A stretch of DNA of 32,886 nt from NCBI GenBank assembly GCA_963579025.1, contig CAUZFZ010000123.1, positions 1-32,886 of the forward strand, given 5' to 3'. Shown here one piece after another: positions 17,170 through 26,666 of the stretch. Under the pieces are notes generated by a model. It was not told the DNA's origin and did not search any database. It saw only the letters and a program-made list of their open reading frames with translations. The position numbers and the translations under genes were made by a program. Position 1 is the stretch's first letter. Every line of letters starts with the position of its first letter. Origin of the DNA: CAUZFZ01 sp963579025 (GTDB taxonomy: Bacteria > Planctomycetota > Planctomycetia > Planctomycetales > Planctomycetaceae).

Positions 17170-18894
17170 ATGGGGACAATTCCGCCAGTCGCAGGCGAAT
17201 TCACCACATCGCCCTTTCCGTTGACTCCGATCTGGGATTCCCCCGAGGCCATCTGGCACTCCAGCTATCCTGAAGGGATTCCCCGCGGTGTCGACTTCAC
17301 GCCGGTGCGCGTCGAGCGGTTGCTGGAATCCGCCACACTGACTTTTCCGGATCGTGCGGCGCTCCGCTATTTCAACACGAGCTGGAGCTACATCGAGCTC
17401 TTTGACCGCGTGCGCCAGGCGGCCGGCGGTTTTCGACAGTTGGGGGTTACGGCTGGCGACCGTGTCATGCTGGTGCTGCCCAATTCCCCAGAGTTCGTCG
17501 TGTCATGGTTCGCACTGCAGTCGATCGGAGCCGAAGTGCTGCCGGTCAACCCTCTGTACTCCGAGGCCGAACTGACACGACTCGGTGAGAAGTGCGAGAT
17601 TCGAGCCGCGCTGGGTCTCGACATCAAAATGCGCCCACTGGCAATTGCCGCGAAACGACTCGATCTTCCGCTGCTGATTGAAACGAGCCTGGCACCGTAC
17701 CTGCCATTGCACTTGCGAGTCCCGTATCTGATCGGACGACGTCTGGCCGGGCGTGGCCCGCGATTGAAGGCGACGAAGTGCCTCGAATTCGATGCCCTGT
17801 ATCGGCGCGGTCGCCCGCTCACGTCTCCGGCAGTGGACGATGTGGATCGAACGGCCGTGTTGCAGCCCACCGGTGGCACGACCGGATCACCCAAAGTTGC
17901 CGTGCTCTCGCATCGCAACCTGTGTTCCCAGGTCGCTCAGCTTCATATCTGGAGCGGCATGGAATCGGGCAAGGAATCATTCCTGTCGGTGCTGCCGTTT
18001 TTTCACGTTTATGGCGCGACCTGTGCGATGCTATCGCCGCTGGCGGGTGGATCGACGCTGTTGCTGCAGGCCCGCTTCAAGGCAAAGGACACGCTCGCAT
18101 TGATGCGTCGCCATAAGCCCGGGTGTGCCCTGCTCGTTCCCCTGATGATTGAAGAACTCAATCAGGAAATGAACCGCACGGGCCGACGGATTGAAGGTCT
18201 GCATTTCTGCATGTCGGGAGCGTCCGCGATTCGCCCCGACATTGCTGCCGAATTTCAGAAGCTGACAGGTGCCGTGATCTCCGAAGGATTCGGGCTTTCC
18301 GAAGCGTCACCCGTAACGCACAGCAATCCAGCCGATGGCAGCGGTCGCAGTGGCTCGATCGGACTGCCTCTCCCCAACACCGTCGTGAAGCTGGTCGATC
18401 GCGAGGATGGCACGACTCCCGTGCCACCTGGCGAGGTCGGCGAGATGATCATCCGCGGACCACAGATCATGCAGGGTTACCTGGACGATCGAGAGGAAAC
18501 CGCGAGGACACTTCGCAACGGCTGGCTGTACACCGGCGACCTGGCTCGCATGAGTGACGACGGGTACTTCGAAATCGTTGGTCGCAAGAAGGACCTCATT
18601 ATCTCGGGCGGGCTGAATGTCTATCCATCGGAAGTCGAGGCCGTGCTATTGGAACACCCGTCGGTTGCGGAGTGTGCAGTCGCGGGAATGGAAGATCGTC
18701 GATATGGCGAAAAAGTCTGTGCGTGGATCGTTCCCGTGGCTGGGAAGCAGATTGATGCGGATGAACTGCGCGGCTTCTGTCGCGGGAAACTGGCCGGGTA
18801 CAAGATTCCAAAGCAGGTCGAAACTCGCACTGAGTTGCCCGTGACATTTCTCGGAAAACTTCGCCGCGTTGATCTGCAACGAAAGGCGGCCTGA
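17170..18894 (+). CDS. Long-chain acyl-CoA synthetase (AMP-forming), FadD-like
   Basis: A 574-residue adenylate-forming ligase that activates a carboxylic acid to acyl-AMP and then acyl-CoA. Motifs in order: the phosphate loop PTGGTTGSPK (from 233), VLPFFHVYGA, the A5 motif EGFGLSEASPV, A7/A8 YTGDLARMSDDGYFEIVGRKKDLI, and the C-terminal catalytic Lys563 in FLGKLRR. I start at ATG 17170 because AAGGGAG lies six bases upstream; an in-frame ATG at 17104 has no such site. It opens a plus-strand group with thiolase, hydratase/dehydrogenase, a second ligase, aldehyde dehydrogenase and SDR, which points to fatty or aromatic acid breakdown. Chain-length preference cannot be told from sequence. Confidence 0.88.
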   Translation: MGTIPPVAGEFTTSPFPLTPIWDSPEAIWHSSYPEGIPRGVDFTPVRVERLLESATLTFPDRAALRYFNTSWSYIELFDRVRQAAGGFRQLGVTAGDRVMLVLPNSPEFVVSWFALQSIGAEVLPVNPLYSEAELTRLGEKCEIRAALGLDIKMRPLAIAAKRLDLPLLIETSLAPYLPLHLRVPYLIGRRLAGRGPRLKATKCLEFDALYRRGRPLTSPAVDDVDRTAVLQPTGGTTGSPKVAVLSHRNLCSQVAQLHIWSGMESGKESFLSVLPFFHVYGATCAMLSPLAGGSTLLLQARFKAKDTLALMRRHKPGCALLVPLMIEELNQEMNRTGRRIEGLHFCMSGASAIRPDIAAEFQKLTGAVISEGFGLSEASPVTHSNPADGSGRSGSIGLPLPNTVVKLVDREDGTTPVPPGEVGEMIIRGPQIMQGYLDDREETARTLRNGWLYTGDLARMSDDGYFEIVGRKKDLIISGGLNVYPSEVEAVLLEHPSVAECAVAGMEDRRYGEKVCAWIVPVAGKQIDADELRGFCRGKLAGYKIPKQVETRTELPVTFLGKLRRVDLQRKAA

Positions 18895-19038
18895 TGCAAC
18901 ACCGGAATCGGCTCGCGCAACAGGGCCCGCGAAAAACAGTTCCATTCAGCCACTTCACGTGTTTCGTATAGCGGGATGTCAACTACAACAGAGCCCTGAA
19001 CTGAAGGATCAGTCGGGCTGCCACATGAGGGGACAACC

Positions 19039-20322
19039 ATGAAAGACGTCGTGATCATCGGCGGGGTACGGACACCCTTTGTCAAAGCGGGCGATGTCCT
19101 GCTTGACACGCCCGCGCCCGAACTGGGCCGGCTGGTTGTGCAGGAGCTTCTCTACCGCACAGACGTGCTGCCGTCGCAGATCGATGAACTGATTTGCGGC
19201 AACGTGGCATCACCCGTTGACGCCGCGAATGTGGCGCGAGTGATTTCGCTGCGGGCTGGAATTCCACGAGACCGTGTCGCACACACCGTCAATCGAAACT
19301 GTGCCAGCGGGATGGAAAGCATCAGCCAGGCGGCCGATCGGATTCGGTCCGGGCAGGCCAATGCGATTGTCGCGGTCGGCGTTGATTCGATGAGCAACAT
19401 TCCGCTGCTGTTTCGCAAGCAGTTTGTGGAGAAGCTGCTGGAACTCTCGAAGTCACGTTCGCTGGGTCAGCGGTTGTCGCGGATGGCGAAGTTCCGCTTA
19501 AGCGATCTGGCTCCAGTGATTGGTATCAAACTTGGCCTGACCGATCCCGTCACCGACCTGATGATGGGTGAGACAGCCGAGAAGCTCGCACGCGAATATC
19601 ACGTGTCGCGGGACGAACAGGATCGGTTCGCTCTGCACAGTCATCAGAAGGCGATCGCTGCGTGGAGTGCCGGGCGTCTGGCGGACGAAACCATGACGCT
19701 CTATCCCGCGCCCAGATCGGAAGCACTGAGCACCGACATTGGGCCGCGTGACAATCAGAGCATGGAAAAGCTCGGCAAGATGAAACCGTACTTTGACCGT
19801 CGCTGGGGAACGGTCACCGTGGGCAACTCGTGCCAGATAACGGACGGCGCGGTGGCTTTGCTGCTGATGGAACGCGAACACGCTCAGTCGCTGGGTCTGC
19901 GTCCGCAGGGACTGATCAAAGCGACTCAGTTCGCCGGTTGCGATCCGGCTCGTATGGGAATGGGCCCGGTGTACTCATCGGCGAAGGCACTTGAAGCGGC
20001 CGGGATGACAATGGACGACGTCGACCTGGTCGAGCTGAACGAAGCGTTTGCGGCCCAGGTGCTGGCCTGCCAGCGCGGCTTCGAAAAGCCACCGGAAGAC
20101 TGCAACGGAGCAGCCCATCGGTTGAAGCCGATCGCGGATGACCAACTCAACGTCAATGGCGGAGCGATCGCGCTGGGACATCCGGTCGGAGCAACCGGAG
20201 CCCGACTTGTACTAACATTACTCGGCGAACTTCAGCGTCGTGATCAGGCTGTGGGCCTGGCGACGTTGTGTGTCGGCGGCGGACAGGGTGGAGCAATCAT
20301 TGTGGAACGCATGGCGGCGTGA
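19039..20322 (+). CDS. Acetyl-CoA acyltransferase (thiolase), FadI/FadA-like
   Basis: A 427-residue thiolase that cleaves 3-ketoacyl-CoA with CoA to acetyl-CoA and a shortened acyl-CoA. The nucleophile is Cys88 (NRNCASGMES), the conserved NEAFA segment follows DVDLVELN, His381 is in GGAIALGHPVGATGAR, and the second catalytic Cys411 is in CVGGGQGG. All active-site residues are present. The length and the insert around KQFVEKLLELSKSRSLGQRL are closer to FadI-type enzymes than to short AtoB thiolases. GAGGGG precedes the ATG. The next gene is the matching hydratase/dehydrogenase, so the pair is the classic beta-oxidation couple. Confidence 0.92.
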   Translation: MKDVVIIGGVRTPFVKAGDVLLDTPAPELGRLVVQELLYRTDVLPSQIDELICGNVASPVDAANVARVISLRAGIPRDRVAHTVNRNCASGMESISQAADRIRSGQANAIVAVGVDSMSNIPLLFRKQFVEKLLELSKSRSLGQRLSRMAKFRLSDLAPVIGIKLGLTDPVTDLMMGETAEKLAREYHVSRDEQDRFALHSHQKAIAAWSAGRLADETMTLYPAPRSEALSTDIGPRDNQSMEKLGKMKPYFDRRWGTVTVGNSCQITDGAVALLLMEREHAQSLGLRPQGLIKATQFAGCDPARMGMGPVYSSAKALEAAGMTMDDVDLVELNEAFAAQVLACQRGFEKPPEDCNGAAHRLKPIADDQLNVNGGAIALGHPVGATGARLVLTLLGELQRRDQAVGLATLCVGGGQGGAIIVERMAA

Positions 20323-20346
20323 TTTCAGTCGGAGTGCGGACTGTAG

Positions 20347-20374
20347 GCCGGAACAAGCGCAGCGCAGTTCCGGC
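20347..20374. repeat. REP-like palindromic element between thiolase and fadJ-type gene
   Basis: GCCGGAAC (20347-20354) and GTTCCGGC (20367-20374) are perfect arms around AA-GCGC-A-GCGC-A. The 28-base unit has the look of a dispersed extragenic palindrome. There is no T-run, so termination is not supported; it may stabilise the upstream mRNA end. Confidence 0.6.
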
Positions 20375-20402
20375 AACGTGAAATGGTTCCTGGAGAGCAG
20401 TT

Positions 20403-22574
20403 ATGGCTGAGATGTGGCATCACGGCGAAACACGAGACGGCATCCTGCGAGTCACGATTAACCGCAAGGACAAGCCGGTCAATGCGCTGTCGCGCTCGGT
20501 GATGGAAGAGCTCCGTGATCTGATTCATACGATCCGCAACGACAAGTCGATCCGTGGTGTTCTGTTTCAGAGCGGCAAGCCGGGCGTGTTTATCGCCGGC
20601 GCCGATATCACGGAGTTCGAAGACCTGACGGACGAAGATGCCGCGCGCGAAACATCCGAATTCGGCCAGGGCGTCTTTAAGGAACTGGAAGAGCTGCGCG
20701 TTCCGACGGTCGCACTGATCTCAGGTGCGTGCCTGGGCGGCGGACTCGAATTCGCTCTGGCATGTAACTATCGAGTGGCCTCGGATCATGAGAAGACAAA
20801 GATCGGTTTGCCAGAAGTACAACTGGGTCTGTTGCCTGGCTGGGGCGGCACGGTGCGTCTTCCCAAACTGATCGGTCTGATCAACGCACTGCCACTGATA
20901 CTGGCCGGTAAACAACTCAATGGTTTTCAGGCTCGGTCGAAAGGCATTGTGGGAGACACGGTTACTCCCGAAGCTCTGGATTCCGTCGGGGAGAAGATTC
21001 TCAAGACGCACTTCGAATTCGGATCGGCGAACAGACTGTTCCGTCGGCCGAAGCAGCCGGGCTGGCAACGGGCGATTGCAAATTCAGGACTGGTTAAGAA
21101 GTACGCGCTGAAGAAGGCTCAGCAGCAGGTGATGGCAAAGACTCGCGGACATTATCCTGCCCCGCTGATGATCATCGACACGCTGCGTAAGGGCCTCTCC
21201 GCCAGTGAACAGCAACGCTATGCCATCGAAGCGAAGGCTATCGCGGGCCTGGCGGGCAGCCCGGTGACTCAGGAATGCATCCGGTTGTTCTTCCTGTCCG
21301 AAGAAGCAAAGAAGCCGCCGGAAGAACTGACAGCCGAGTACGACTCGAAGGGCCTGCAGCAGGCAGCCGTTCTGGGAGCCGGCGCGATGGGCGCAGGCAT
21401 CGCCCTGCTGCTCGCACGCAAGGGGATCGCGACTCGGTTGAAAGATATCAAGCCCGAGTTTGTAGCCAATGGAGTGAAGACGGTTCGCAAGCTTCTGGGC
21501 AAGGACGTCAAGCGTCGCAAGCTGACGAAGCGACAGGCCGAGATGGTGTTCGATCGGATCAGTCCGACGACCGATTACTGCGGCTTGAAGCACGCCGATG
21601 TCGTCATCGAAGCCGTGCTGGAAGACATGACGATCAAACGGCAGGTGTTCCAGGAACTCGCCGCTGCCACTGGTCCGGACACCGTGTTGGCCACCAATAC
21701 GAGTTCGCTGCTTGTAAGTGACGTTGCCGAGACGACGCCTCATCCTGAACGTGTTGTCGGACTGCACTTTTTCAACCCGCCGCACCAGATGCTGCTGGTT
21801 GAAGTCATCCATACGCCGCAGACCAGTCCCGAGGCCCTGGCGAAGGCATTCGCCGTCGTGCAGCGGCTGGGCAAGACGCCGGTCGTTGTCGGCGACTGTG
21901 CCGGTTTTCTGGTCAACCGATTGCTCGCGCCCTACATGAACGAAGCGGGATTCCTGCTGGCAGAATTGTCGGACCCGATGGAGATCGACCGCGCGGTGGT
22001 CGAATTCGGCATGCCAATGGGACCTCTGGCACTTAGTGATCTGGTCGGACTCGATGTTGCGGCGCACGTCGCACAGAACATGCATGCTGCCTATGGGGAT
22101 CGCATGAAACAGGCCCCGCTGTGGGGTCGTCTGAAAGAACTCCACACAGACAGCAACATCAAACCGAAACTGCTGGACGAAAAGGGCAAGCAGTTGCAAC
22201 CGGCCGTCGCGCTGATTGCGGCCGAGCTGCGACGTGAAACCGAACAATCAGGTGGCGGCCCGGCGGGTCGTAAAGAGATCATCGAACGGCTGGTTTATCC
22301 AGTCATCAACGAAGCGGCGCGGTGTCTGGATGAGGGGATCGCGCGGTGTGCAGACGATGTCGATCTGGCAATGGTCTTTGGAACGGGATTCGCGCCGTTC
22401 CGCGGAGGTCCGTTGCGGTTCGCTCAGACACAGGGCCTGGGCACTGTCGTCGATGCACTGGATCGCATGGCGGTCACACACCCGCACCTGGCGCCATCGG
22501 ATGCGCTGCGTCGTTTCGCTGCCGCGGGTTCTTTCGAGTCTGAATCGTCTTCCGTTCTGGCCGGTCATCCCTAG
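20403..22574 (+). CDS. Enoyl-CoA hydratase / 3-hydroxyacyl-CoA dehydrogenase (FadJ/FadB-like fusion)
   Basis: A 723-residue bifunctional enzyme for the middle two steps of beta-oxidation. Residues 1 to about 200 are the crotonase part: oxyanion-hole segments GADI (66-69) and GACLGGG (108-114), with catalytic Glu116 and Glu138 in the positions of the FadB pair. From about 320 there is a Rossmann NAD+ site (VLGAGAMGAG, Gly325/327/330), VIEAVLEDM, TNTSSL, the catalytic-His segment GLHFFNPPHQM, and the C-terminal 3HCDH domains (GDCAGFLVNR; GPLALSDLVGLDV). The arrangement and length match FadJ/FadB. Together with the thiolase just upstream (80-base gap with a palindrome) it forms the trifunctional set. 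No acyl-CoA dehydrogenase is nearby, so that step is supplied from elsewhere. Confidence 0.93.
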   Translation: MAEMWHHGETRDGILRVTINRKDKPVNALSRSVMEELRDLIHTIRNDKSIRGVLFQSGKPGVFIAGADITEFEDLTDEDAARETSEFGQGVFKELEELRVPTVALISGACLGGGLEFALACNYRVASDHEKTKIGLPEVQLGLLPGWGGTVRLPKLIGLINALPLILAGKQLNGFQARSKGIVGDTVTPEALDSVGEKILKTHFEFGSANRLFRRPKQPGWQRAIANSGLVKKYALKKAQQQVMAKTRGHYPAPLMIIDTLRKGLSASEQQRYAIEAKAIAGLAGSPVTQECIRLFFLSEEAKKPPEELTAEYDSKGLQQAAVLGAGAMGAGIALLLARKGIATRLKDIKPEFVANGVKTVRKLLGKDVKRRKLTKRQAEMVFDRISPTTDYCGLKHADVVIEAVLEDMTIKRQVFQELAAATGPDTVLATNTSSLLVSDVAETTPHPERVVGLHFFNPPHQMLLVEVIHTPQTSPEALAKAFAVVQRLGKTPVVVGDCAGFLVNRLLAPYMNEAGFLLAELSDPMEIDRAVVEFGMPMGPLALSDLVGLDVAAHVAQNMHAAYGDRMKQAPLWGRLKELHTDSNIKPKLLDEKGKQLQPAVALIAAELRRETEQSGGGPAGRKEIIERLVYPVINEAARCLDEGIARCADDVDLAMVFGTGFAPFRGGPLRFAQTQGLGTVVDALDRMAVTHPHLAPSDALRRFAAAGSFESESSSVLAGHP

Positions 22575-22940
22575 CCGATTGCGTCCGGTCAAATCGGTAC
22601 GACCGTTAATGTCCGTGTCAGATTACCTGTTCCGAATACCTCATAAGGACTTTGCAGAGTCGCGGCTTTGAAAGCGCCGACCATGATGGAGTGTTGATTC
22701 GCTCCCGAACGATCAAGGTGTTAAGTCGAGGTCCTGACGGCCCGACTTGCGGTGAATGAAGCGCGGGCGGACTGCCTGTTAACCAATCGGTCAGGGTGGC
22801 CGCACTTCATTTCCCTATTCGGAGCCGCGTCTTAGTGCATTCGCACGTCAGCGGTGTGTGGTGATTGAACTTCCGACTTCCGTGAAGTCGCGAAGTGATC
22901 ACTCGGTCTCCACGCACAGTCACGGCTCCGGGGCAACATC
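22575..22940. other. Intergenic region, 366 bases, with nested inverted repeats near its 3' end
   Basis: No coding potential is visible. The only structure is the symmetric block at 22869-22903, described separately, which lies 38-72 bases before the second acyl-CoA synthetase. The gap suggests a separate promoter for the synthetase/aldehyde dehydrogenase/SDR half of the module. Confidence 0.5.
22869..22903. promoter_or_regulatory. Nested inverted repeats, candidate operator upstream of second acyl-CoA synthetase
   Basis: ACTTC-c-GACTTC-cgt-GAAGTC-gc-GAAGT spans 22869-22896 with an inner perfect 6-base arm and an outer 5-base arm. It runs into a perfect 10-base palindrome AGTGATCACT (22894-22903). 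TetR- or GntR-type fatty-acid regulators bind sites of this shape, but no regulator is encoded nearby. It could alternatively fold as an mRNA hairpin. Confidence 0.4.
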
Positions 22941-24680
22941 ATGATCTCACCAACATTGACTATCCCGACCGATGTGGACCGCCCCTGGCTTAAGAACTAT
23001 CCCTCGATTGCCCCACAGACACTGGACATTCCCGAGATCGCCGCCTGGGGGATTCTCCATCGCACGGCGGGTCGCCACCCGGACCGTATCGCCTGCCGAT
23101 ATTACAATCAGTCCGTCACGTATCGTGAGCTGTTCGAGAACGCTCGACGCACGGCGTCGATGCTGCAGAAGTGGGGACTGAAGCCAGGCGACCGCGTCGG
23201 GATCATGTTGCCGAACCTGCCCGAGTACATCTCGCTGCTAAACGGCATCTGGATGGCTGGCGGTATTGCCGTCGCGATGAGTCCTCTGATGGTTACCGGA
23301 GAAGTCGACACCTTCATGCGGGCGACCGACTGTCGCCTCGTCGTGTGTCTGGACCTGCTGGCTCCGCTGGTCACGAATGCTGAATACGAGCCCGAGCACG
23401 TTTTTTTCGCGACGCTTGGCGATCGGCTGCCGACGTGGCAGCGGCTGGGATACGCTTTTGCTCGGCTGCAACGATTCGGTCGACGGCCGGCACAGGACCA
23501 CCCGAGTCATCATCTGTTTGACGATCAGGTTGCGGAGGGTGATCCGGAGTTCGATCCCATTGCGTTGCCGTCCACAAATGAGCCAGCCTACATCCTGCCC
23601 ACTGGTGGCACGACCGGGAAACCCAAGGCGGTGACACTCAGTCATCGCAACCTCGTGGCAAATGCGTGGCAGGTGTATCACTGGTGTGGTGGCTTCGAAG
23701 GCCGTGAAAAACTGATGGCCGTGCTGCCGTTCTTTCACAGCTATGGCCTGACGACATGCGCCATGTCGGGAGTCGCCATCGCGGGCACGTTGATCATTCA
23801 CCACCGGTTCGTTCCACGGATCGTGGCACGGCTCATTGAAGAGCATCAGCCCACAGCGTTCCCAGCCGTGCCCGCCATGCTGTCGGCATTGAATGAGCTG
23901 CTGCGTGATCGTCCCATTCAGTTCAAAGCGTTGCGCAACGTGATGTCCGGTGGAGCCGCGTTGTCTAACGAAATCGCAGACGAATTCGTGCAGCATTCAG
24001 GGGCGACAGTCGTCGAGGGCTACGGTATGTCTGAAGCCAGCCCCGTCATCTGCACGGGTCCGCTGGATGGAACCAACGTGCAGGGCACGATTGGATTCCC
24101 CATGCCCGAGACCGACGTGCGCATCGTTGGTGAAGACGGCAACACTCTGCCCTTCGGAGAAGTCGGCGAACTGGTTGTCCGCGGACCACAGGTCATGCTT
24201 GGTTATTGGAATAATCCTGAGGCAACCGATGCTGTGCTGCGAGACGGCTGGCTGCACACCGGTGACATGGGCACGTGCGACGAAAACGGGTACTTCCGAA
24301 TCGTTGATCGGAAGAAAGACCTGGTAATCACATCCGGGTTCAATGTCTATCCGGCCAACGTCGAACCCATTTTGCGGCAATGCCCGTGTGTCAATGATGT
24401 TGCCATTGTCGGAGAACTCGATGCGCATTGCGGGGAAGTGGTGAAAGCCGTTGTCACGTTGAATCCGGGTATCGATTTCGACCGATCCGTATTCGATGCT
24501 TTCGCCGTCGAACACCTCTCAAAGCACAAACGACCGAAGATCGTTGAAGTCCTTGAAGGTGACCTGCCGCGAAACTTCCTCGGTAAGGTGCTGCGGCGAC
24601 AGCTTCGTTCCGGGGAGCCAACGCAAGAACCACTGTCGGACGCGGAACATTCCGCTGTGACAACCGTCGCAAAGGAATGA
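22941..24680 (+). CDS. Second acyl-CoA synthetase (AMP-forming)
   Basis: A 579-residue adenylate-forming ligase, clearly related to but different from the one at 17170. Motifs: PTGGTTGKPK (from 220), VLPFFHSYGLTT, EGYGMSEASPVI, HTGDMGTCDENGYFRIVDRKKDLV and the catalytic Lys549 in FLGKVLRR. Having two paralogues around the thiolase/FadJ pair suggests different substrates or chain lengths. It is followed after 29 bases by the aldehyde dehydrogenase-like gene, so the two are probably co-transcribed; a ligase next to an aldehyde dehydrogenase fits a route in which an aldehyde is oxidised to an acid and then activated, or the reverse. Confidence 0.88.
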   Translation: MISPTLTIPTDVDRPWLKNYPSIAPQTLDIPEIAAWGILHRTAGRHPDRIACRYYNQSVTYRELFENARRTASMLQKWGLKPGDRVGIMLPNLPEYISLLNGIWMAGGIAVAMSPLMVTGEVDTFMRATDCRLVVCLDLLAPLVTNAEYEPEHVFFATLGDRLPTWQRLGYAFARLQRFGRRPAQDHPSHHLFDDQVAEGDPEFDPIALPSTNEPAYILPTGGTTGKPKAVTLSHRNLVANAWQVYHWCGGFEGREKLMAVLPFFHSYGLTTCAMSGVAIAGTLIIHHRFVPRIVARLIEEHQPTAFPAVPAMLSALNELLRDRPIQFKALRNVMSGGAALSNEIADEFVQHSGATVVEGYGMSEASPVICTGPLDGTNVQGTIGFPMPETDVRIVGEDGNTLPFGEVGELVVRGPQVMLGYWNNPEATDAVLRDGWLHTGDMGTCDENGYFRIVDRKKDLVITSGFNVYPANVEPILRQCPCVNDVAIVGELDAHCGEVVKAVVTLNPGIDFDRSVFDAFAVEHLSKHKRPKIVEVLEGDLPRNFLGKVLRRQLRSGEPTQEPLSDAEHSAVTTVAKE

Positions 24681-24709
24681 GCCATGATTCGTTTCGGACC
24701 TGACACACT

Positions 24710-26569
24710 ATGAACGACGCCAGTCCCTCGTATCCCAACTCTCAGGAGACCAGGCCGCAGGCCACAATGTCTGCGTCCGCGCCGGCACATACAGAACCCA
24801 ATCGACTCGAACAGTACCTTGCCGAGCTTGATGCCGGTCAGAAGCGACTCGGCGTGACGTCGATCGAACGACGGGTTGAGATACTCGCCCAGTGTCGCGA
24901 CCACATCGCCGAAGTCCGTCACGACTGGGTCACCGCCGCGTGCGAAGCGAAAGGGATTCCCGCAGGCAGCCGCATGCGGATGGAAGAAGTGCTGGCCGGG
25001 CCGGCAACCGCGATGCGTCAACTGCAGCTCTTTTTGCACACCATGCGGGAGATCGCACGTAACGGCCGACCGAAACTGCCGGGCAGGGTCACCCATCGCC
25101 CGGATGGACGACTGGCAGTTCCCGTGACACCGTGCCGCGGCTTTTTTGATTCTGTCGCGTTCACGGGATTCAAAGCCACTGCCCGGCTGCTGCCGCACGT
25201 GACGCCGGACAACTTCGACGAGCATCTTGCGCCGGCCTATCGCAACCTGTCCGATTCCGGAACGTCGCTCGTGCTCGGTGCAGGCAATGTGGCGGGCATT
25301 CCGATTGCCGATGTCCTGACAAAAATCTGCGTCGACAACCGGGCCGTGCTGCTCAAGATGAACCCGGTCAATGAATACCTCGGCCCGATATTCGAACGTG
25401 CCTTTGCGCCGCTGATTCAGAATGACCTGCTTCGAATTGTCTATGGCGACGCAAGCGTCGCGGCCACGGCCATTGGCGACGACCGGATCCGAGACATCCA
25501 CATCACCGGCTCCGACATCACATACAACGCAATCGTATGGGGCCCGAAAGGTCCCGAGCGTGATCGGCGTCGACAAAATGACGAGCCGCTGCTGCAGAAA
25601 CCCATCACGAGCGAACTTGGCAACATGTCGCCGTGGATCGTGGTACCGGGTGCCTACTCGAATGGACAGTTGCAGGCGCAGGCCGAGTCGATCGTTACGT
25701 CGCTGACCAACAACGCGGCATTCAACTGCATCGCGACGCGAGTCATCCTCACGTGGAAGCAATGGCCCGAGCGCGAGAAGTTCCTCGACCGCATCGAGCA
25801 GCAGCTGTCGCTTGTACCGCAGCGCCGGGCGTACTACCCGGGAGCTGAGCAGCGATACGAGGAATTCTCCGGCATCGAACCGGACAAAGCCCGTGGTCTT
25901 GTCGACAACCACCTGGCGACCAGCACGGCCGACACTCGCGAAAAACGCGACGATGGATCGACCGTCTTCCTCGCCGGCCGCGACGGCACAGATGAAACAC
26001 TCCCGTGGACTCTGATTCGAAACGTAATGCCGGAACACTCAGCCAGTCTGTGCTCGCATGAGTCGTTTGTCTGCGTGAGCGCCGACATTGCGATCGACGC
26101 AGACAGCCCGGATGACTTCCTCAAGAAGGCCGTGACATTCTCCAATGAGAAATTGTGGGGCACGCTGGCCGCGACGCTCACCGTTCCGAATTCGTTCCGC
26201 CGTCAGTCCGGCGCTTTACTTGAAGACAGCATCGACCGATTGCGTTATGGCGTTGTCGCCATCAACCAGTGGTCGGGCCTGGTGTTTGCTCTGCTCAGTC
26301 CGCCGTGGGGCGGCTATCCGGGCTCGACGCCACAGGACATTCAGAGCGGCACAGGCTGGGTACACAATTCATTGATGCTGGATGGCATCGAGAAGACGGT
26401 GCTGCAGGCACCACTAACGGTTCAACCAAAACCGATCTGGATGCCGTCACATGGCGACCCGGAACCGGTTGCGTGGGCTTTATTTGATCTGATGAGGAAT
26501 CCGTCGATTGGCACCGTGGCAAATTTGTCTATTAAAGCCATCAAGGGGACTCTCGCACGAAGTACGTGA
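24710..26569 (+). CDS. Aldehyde dehydrogenase-superfamily protein
   Basis: A 619-residue member of the ALDH superfamily, longer than the usual ~500. The general-base Glu302 (TSELGNMSPW) and nucleophilic Cys340 (NNAAFNCIAT) are present and correctly spaced, and ITGSD (in DIHITGSDITYN) stands in the place of the FTGS loop of the nucleotide site. The N-terminal 30 residues are low complexity. It converts an aldehyde to an acid or acyl-CoA using NAD(P)+, or works in reverse as an acyl-CoA reductase; the sequence alone does not decide. Start 24710 is the first ATG; 24767 is a possible alternative, and neither has a strong ribosome site. Its genetic context between an acyl-CoA synthetase and an SDR argues for fatty aldehyde or alcohol metabolism. 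Confidence 0.8.
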   Translation: MNDASPSYPNSQETRPQATMSASAPAHTEPNRLEQYLAELDAGQKRLGVTSIERRVEILAQCRDHIAEVRHDWVTAACEAKGIPAGSRMRMEEVLAGPATAMRQLQLFLHTMREIARNGRPKLPGRVTHRPDGRLAVPVTPCRGFFDSVAFTGFKATARLLPHVTPDNFDEHLAPAYRNLSDSGTSLVLGAGNVAGIPIADVLTKICVDNRAVLLKMNPVNEYLGPIFERAFAPLIQNDLLRIVYGDASVAATAIGDDRIRDIHITGSDITYNAIVWGPKGPERDRRRQNDEPLLQKPITSELGNMSPWIVVPGAYSNGQLQAQAESIVTSLTNNAAFNCIATRVILTWKQWPEREKFLDRIEQQLSLVPQRRAYYPGAEQRYEEFSGIEPDKARGLVDNHLATSTADTREKRDDGSTVFLAGRDGTDETLPWTLIRNVMPEHSASLCSHESFVCVSADIAIDADSPDDFLKKAVTFSNEKLWGTLAATLTVPNSFRRQSGALLEDSIDRLRYGVVAINQWSGLVFALLSPPWGGYPGSTPQDIQSGTGWVHNSLMLDGIEKTVLQAPLTVQPKPIWMPSHGDPEPVAWALFDLMRNPSIGTVANLSIKAIKGTLARST

Positions 26570-26666
26570 TGGAGTGCATTCCGGGCAGGGAAAGCCCGCT
26601 GATCTGTCGAGTCGACTGCGGATGTCGTGATTGACTCGTCACCAGGCAGCACAAGGAAAATCAGTC

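Noticed and set aside
21084..22247. 387-codon minus-strand frame opposite the FadJ-type gene
   Set aside because: Antisense shadow in a GC-rich gene; the plus strand has a complete bifunctional enzyme.
24347..26038. 563-codon minus-strand frame opposite the ALDH-like gene and end of the second ligase
   Set aside because: It is antisense to two well-supported genes with full catalytic motifs, and its own translation shows no family features.
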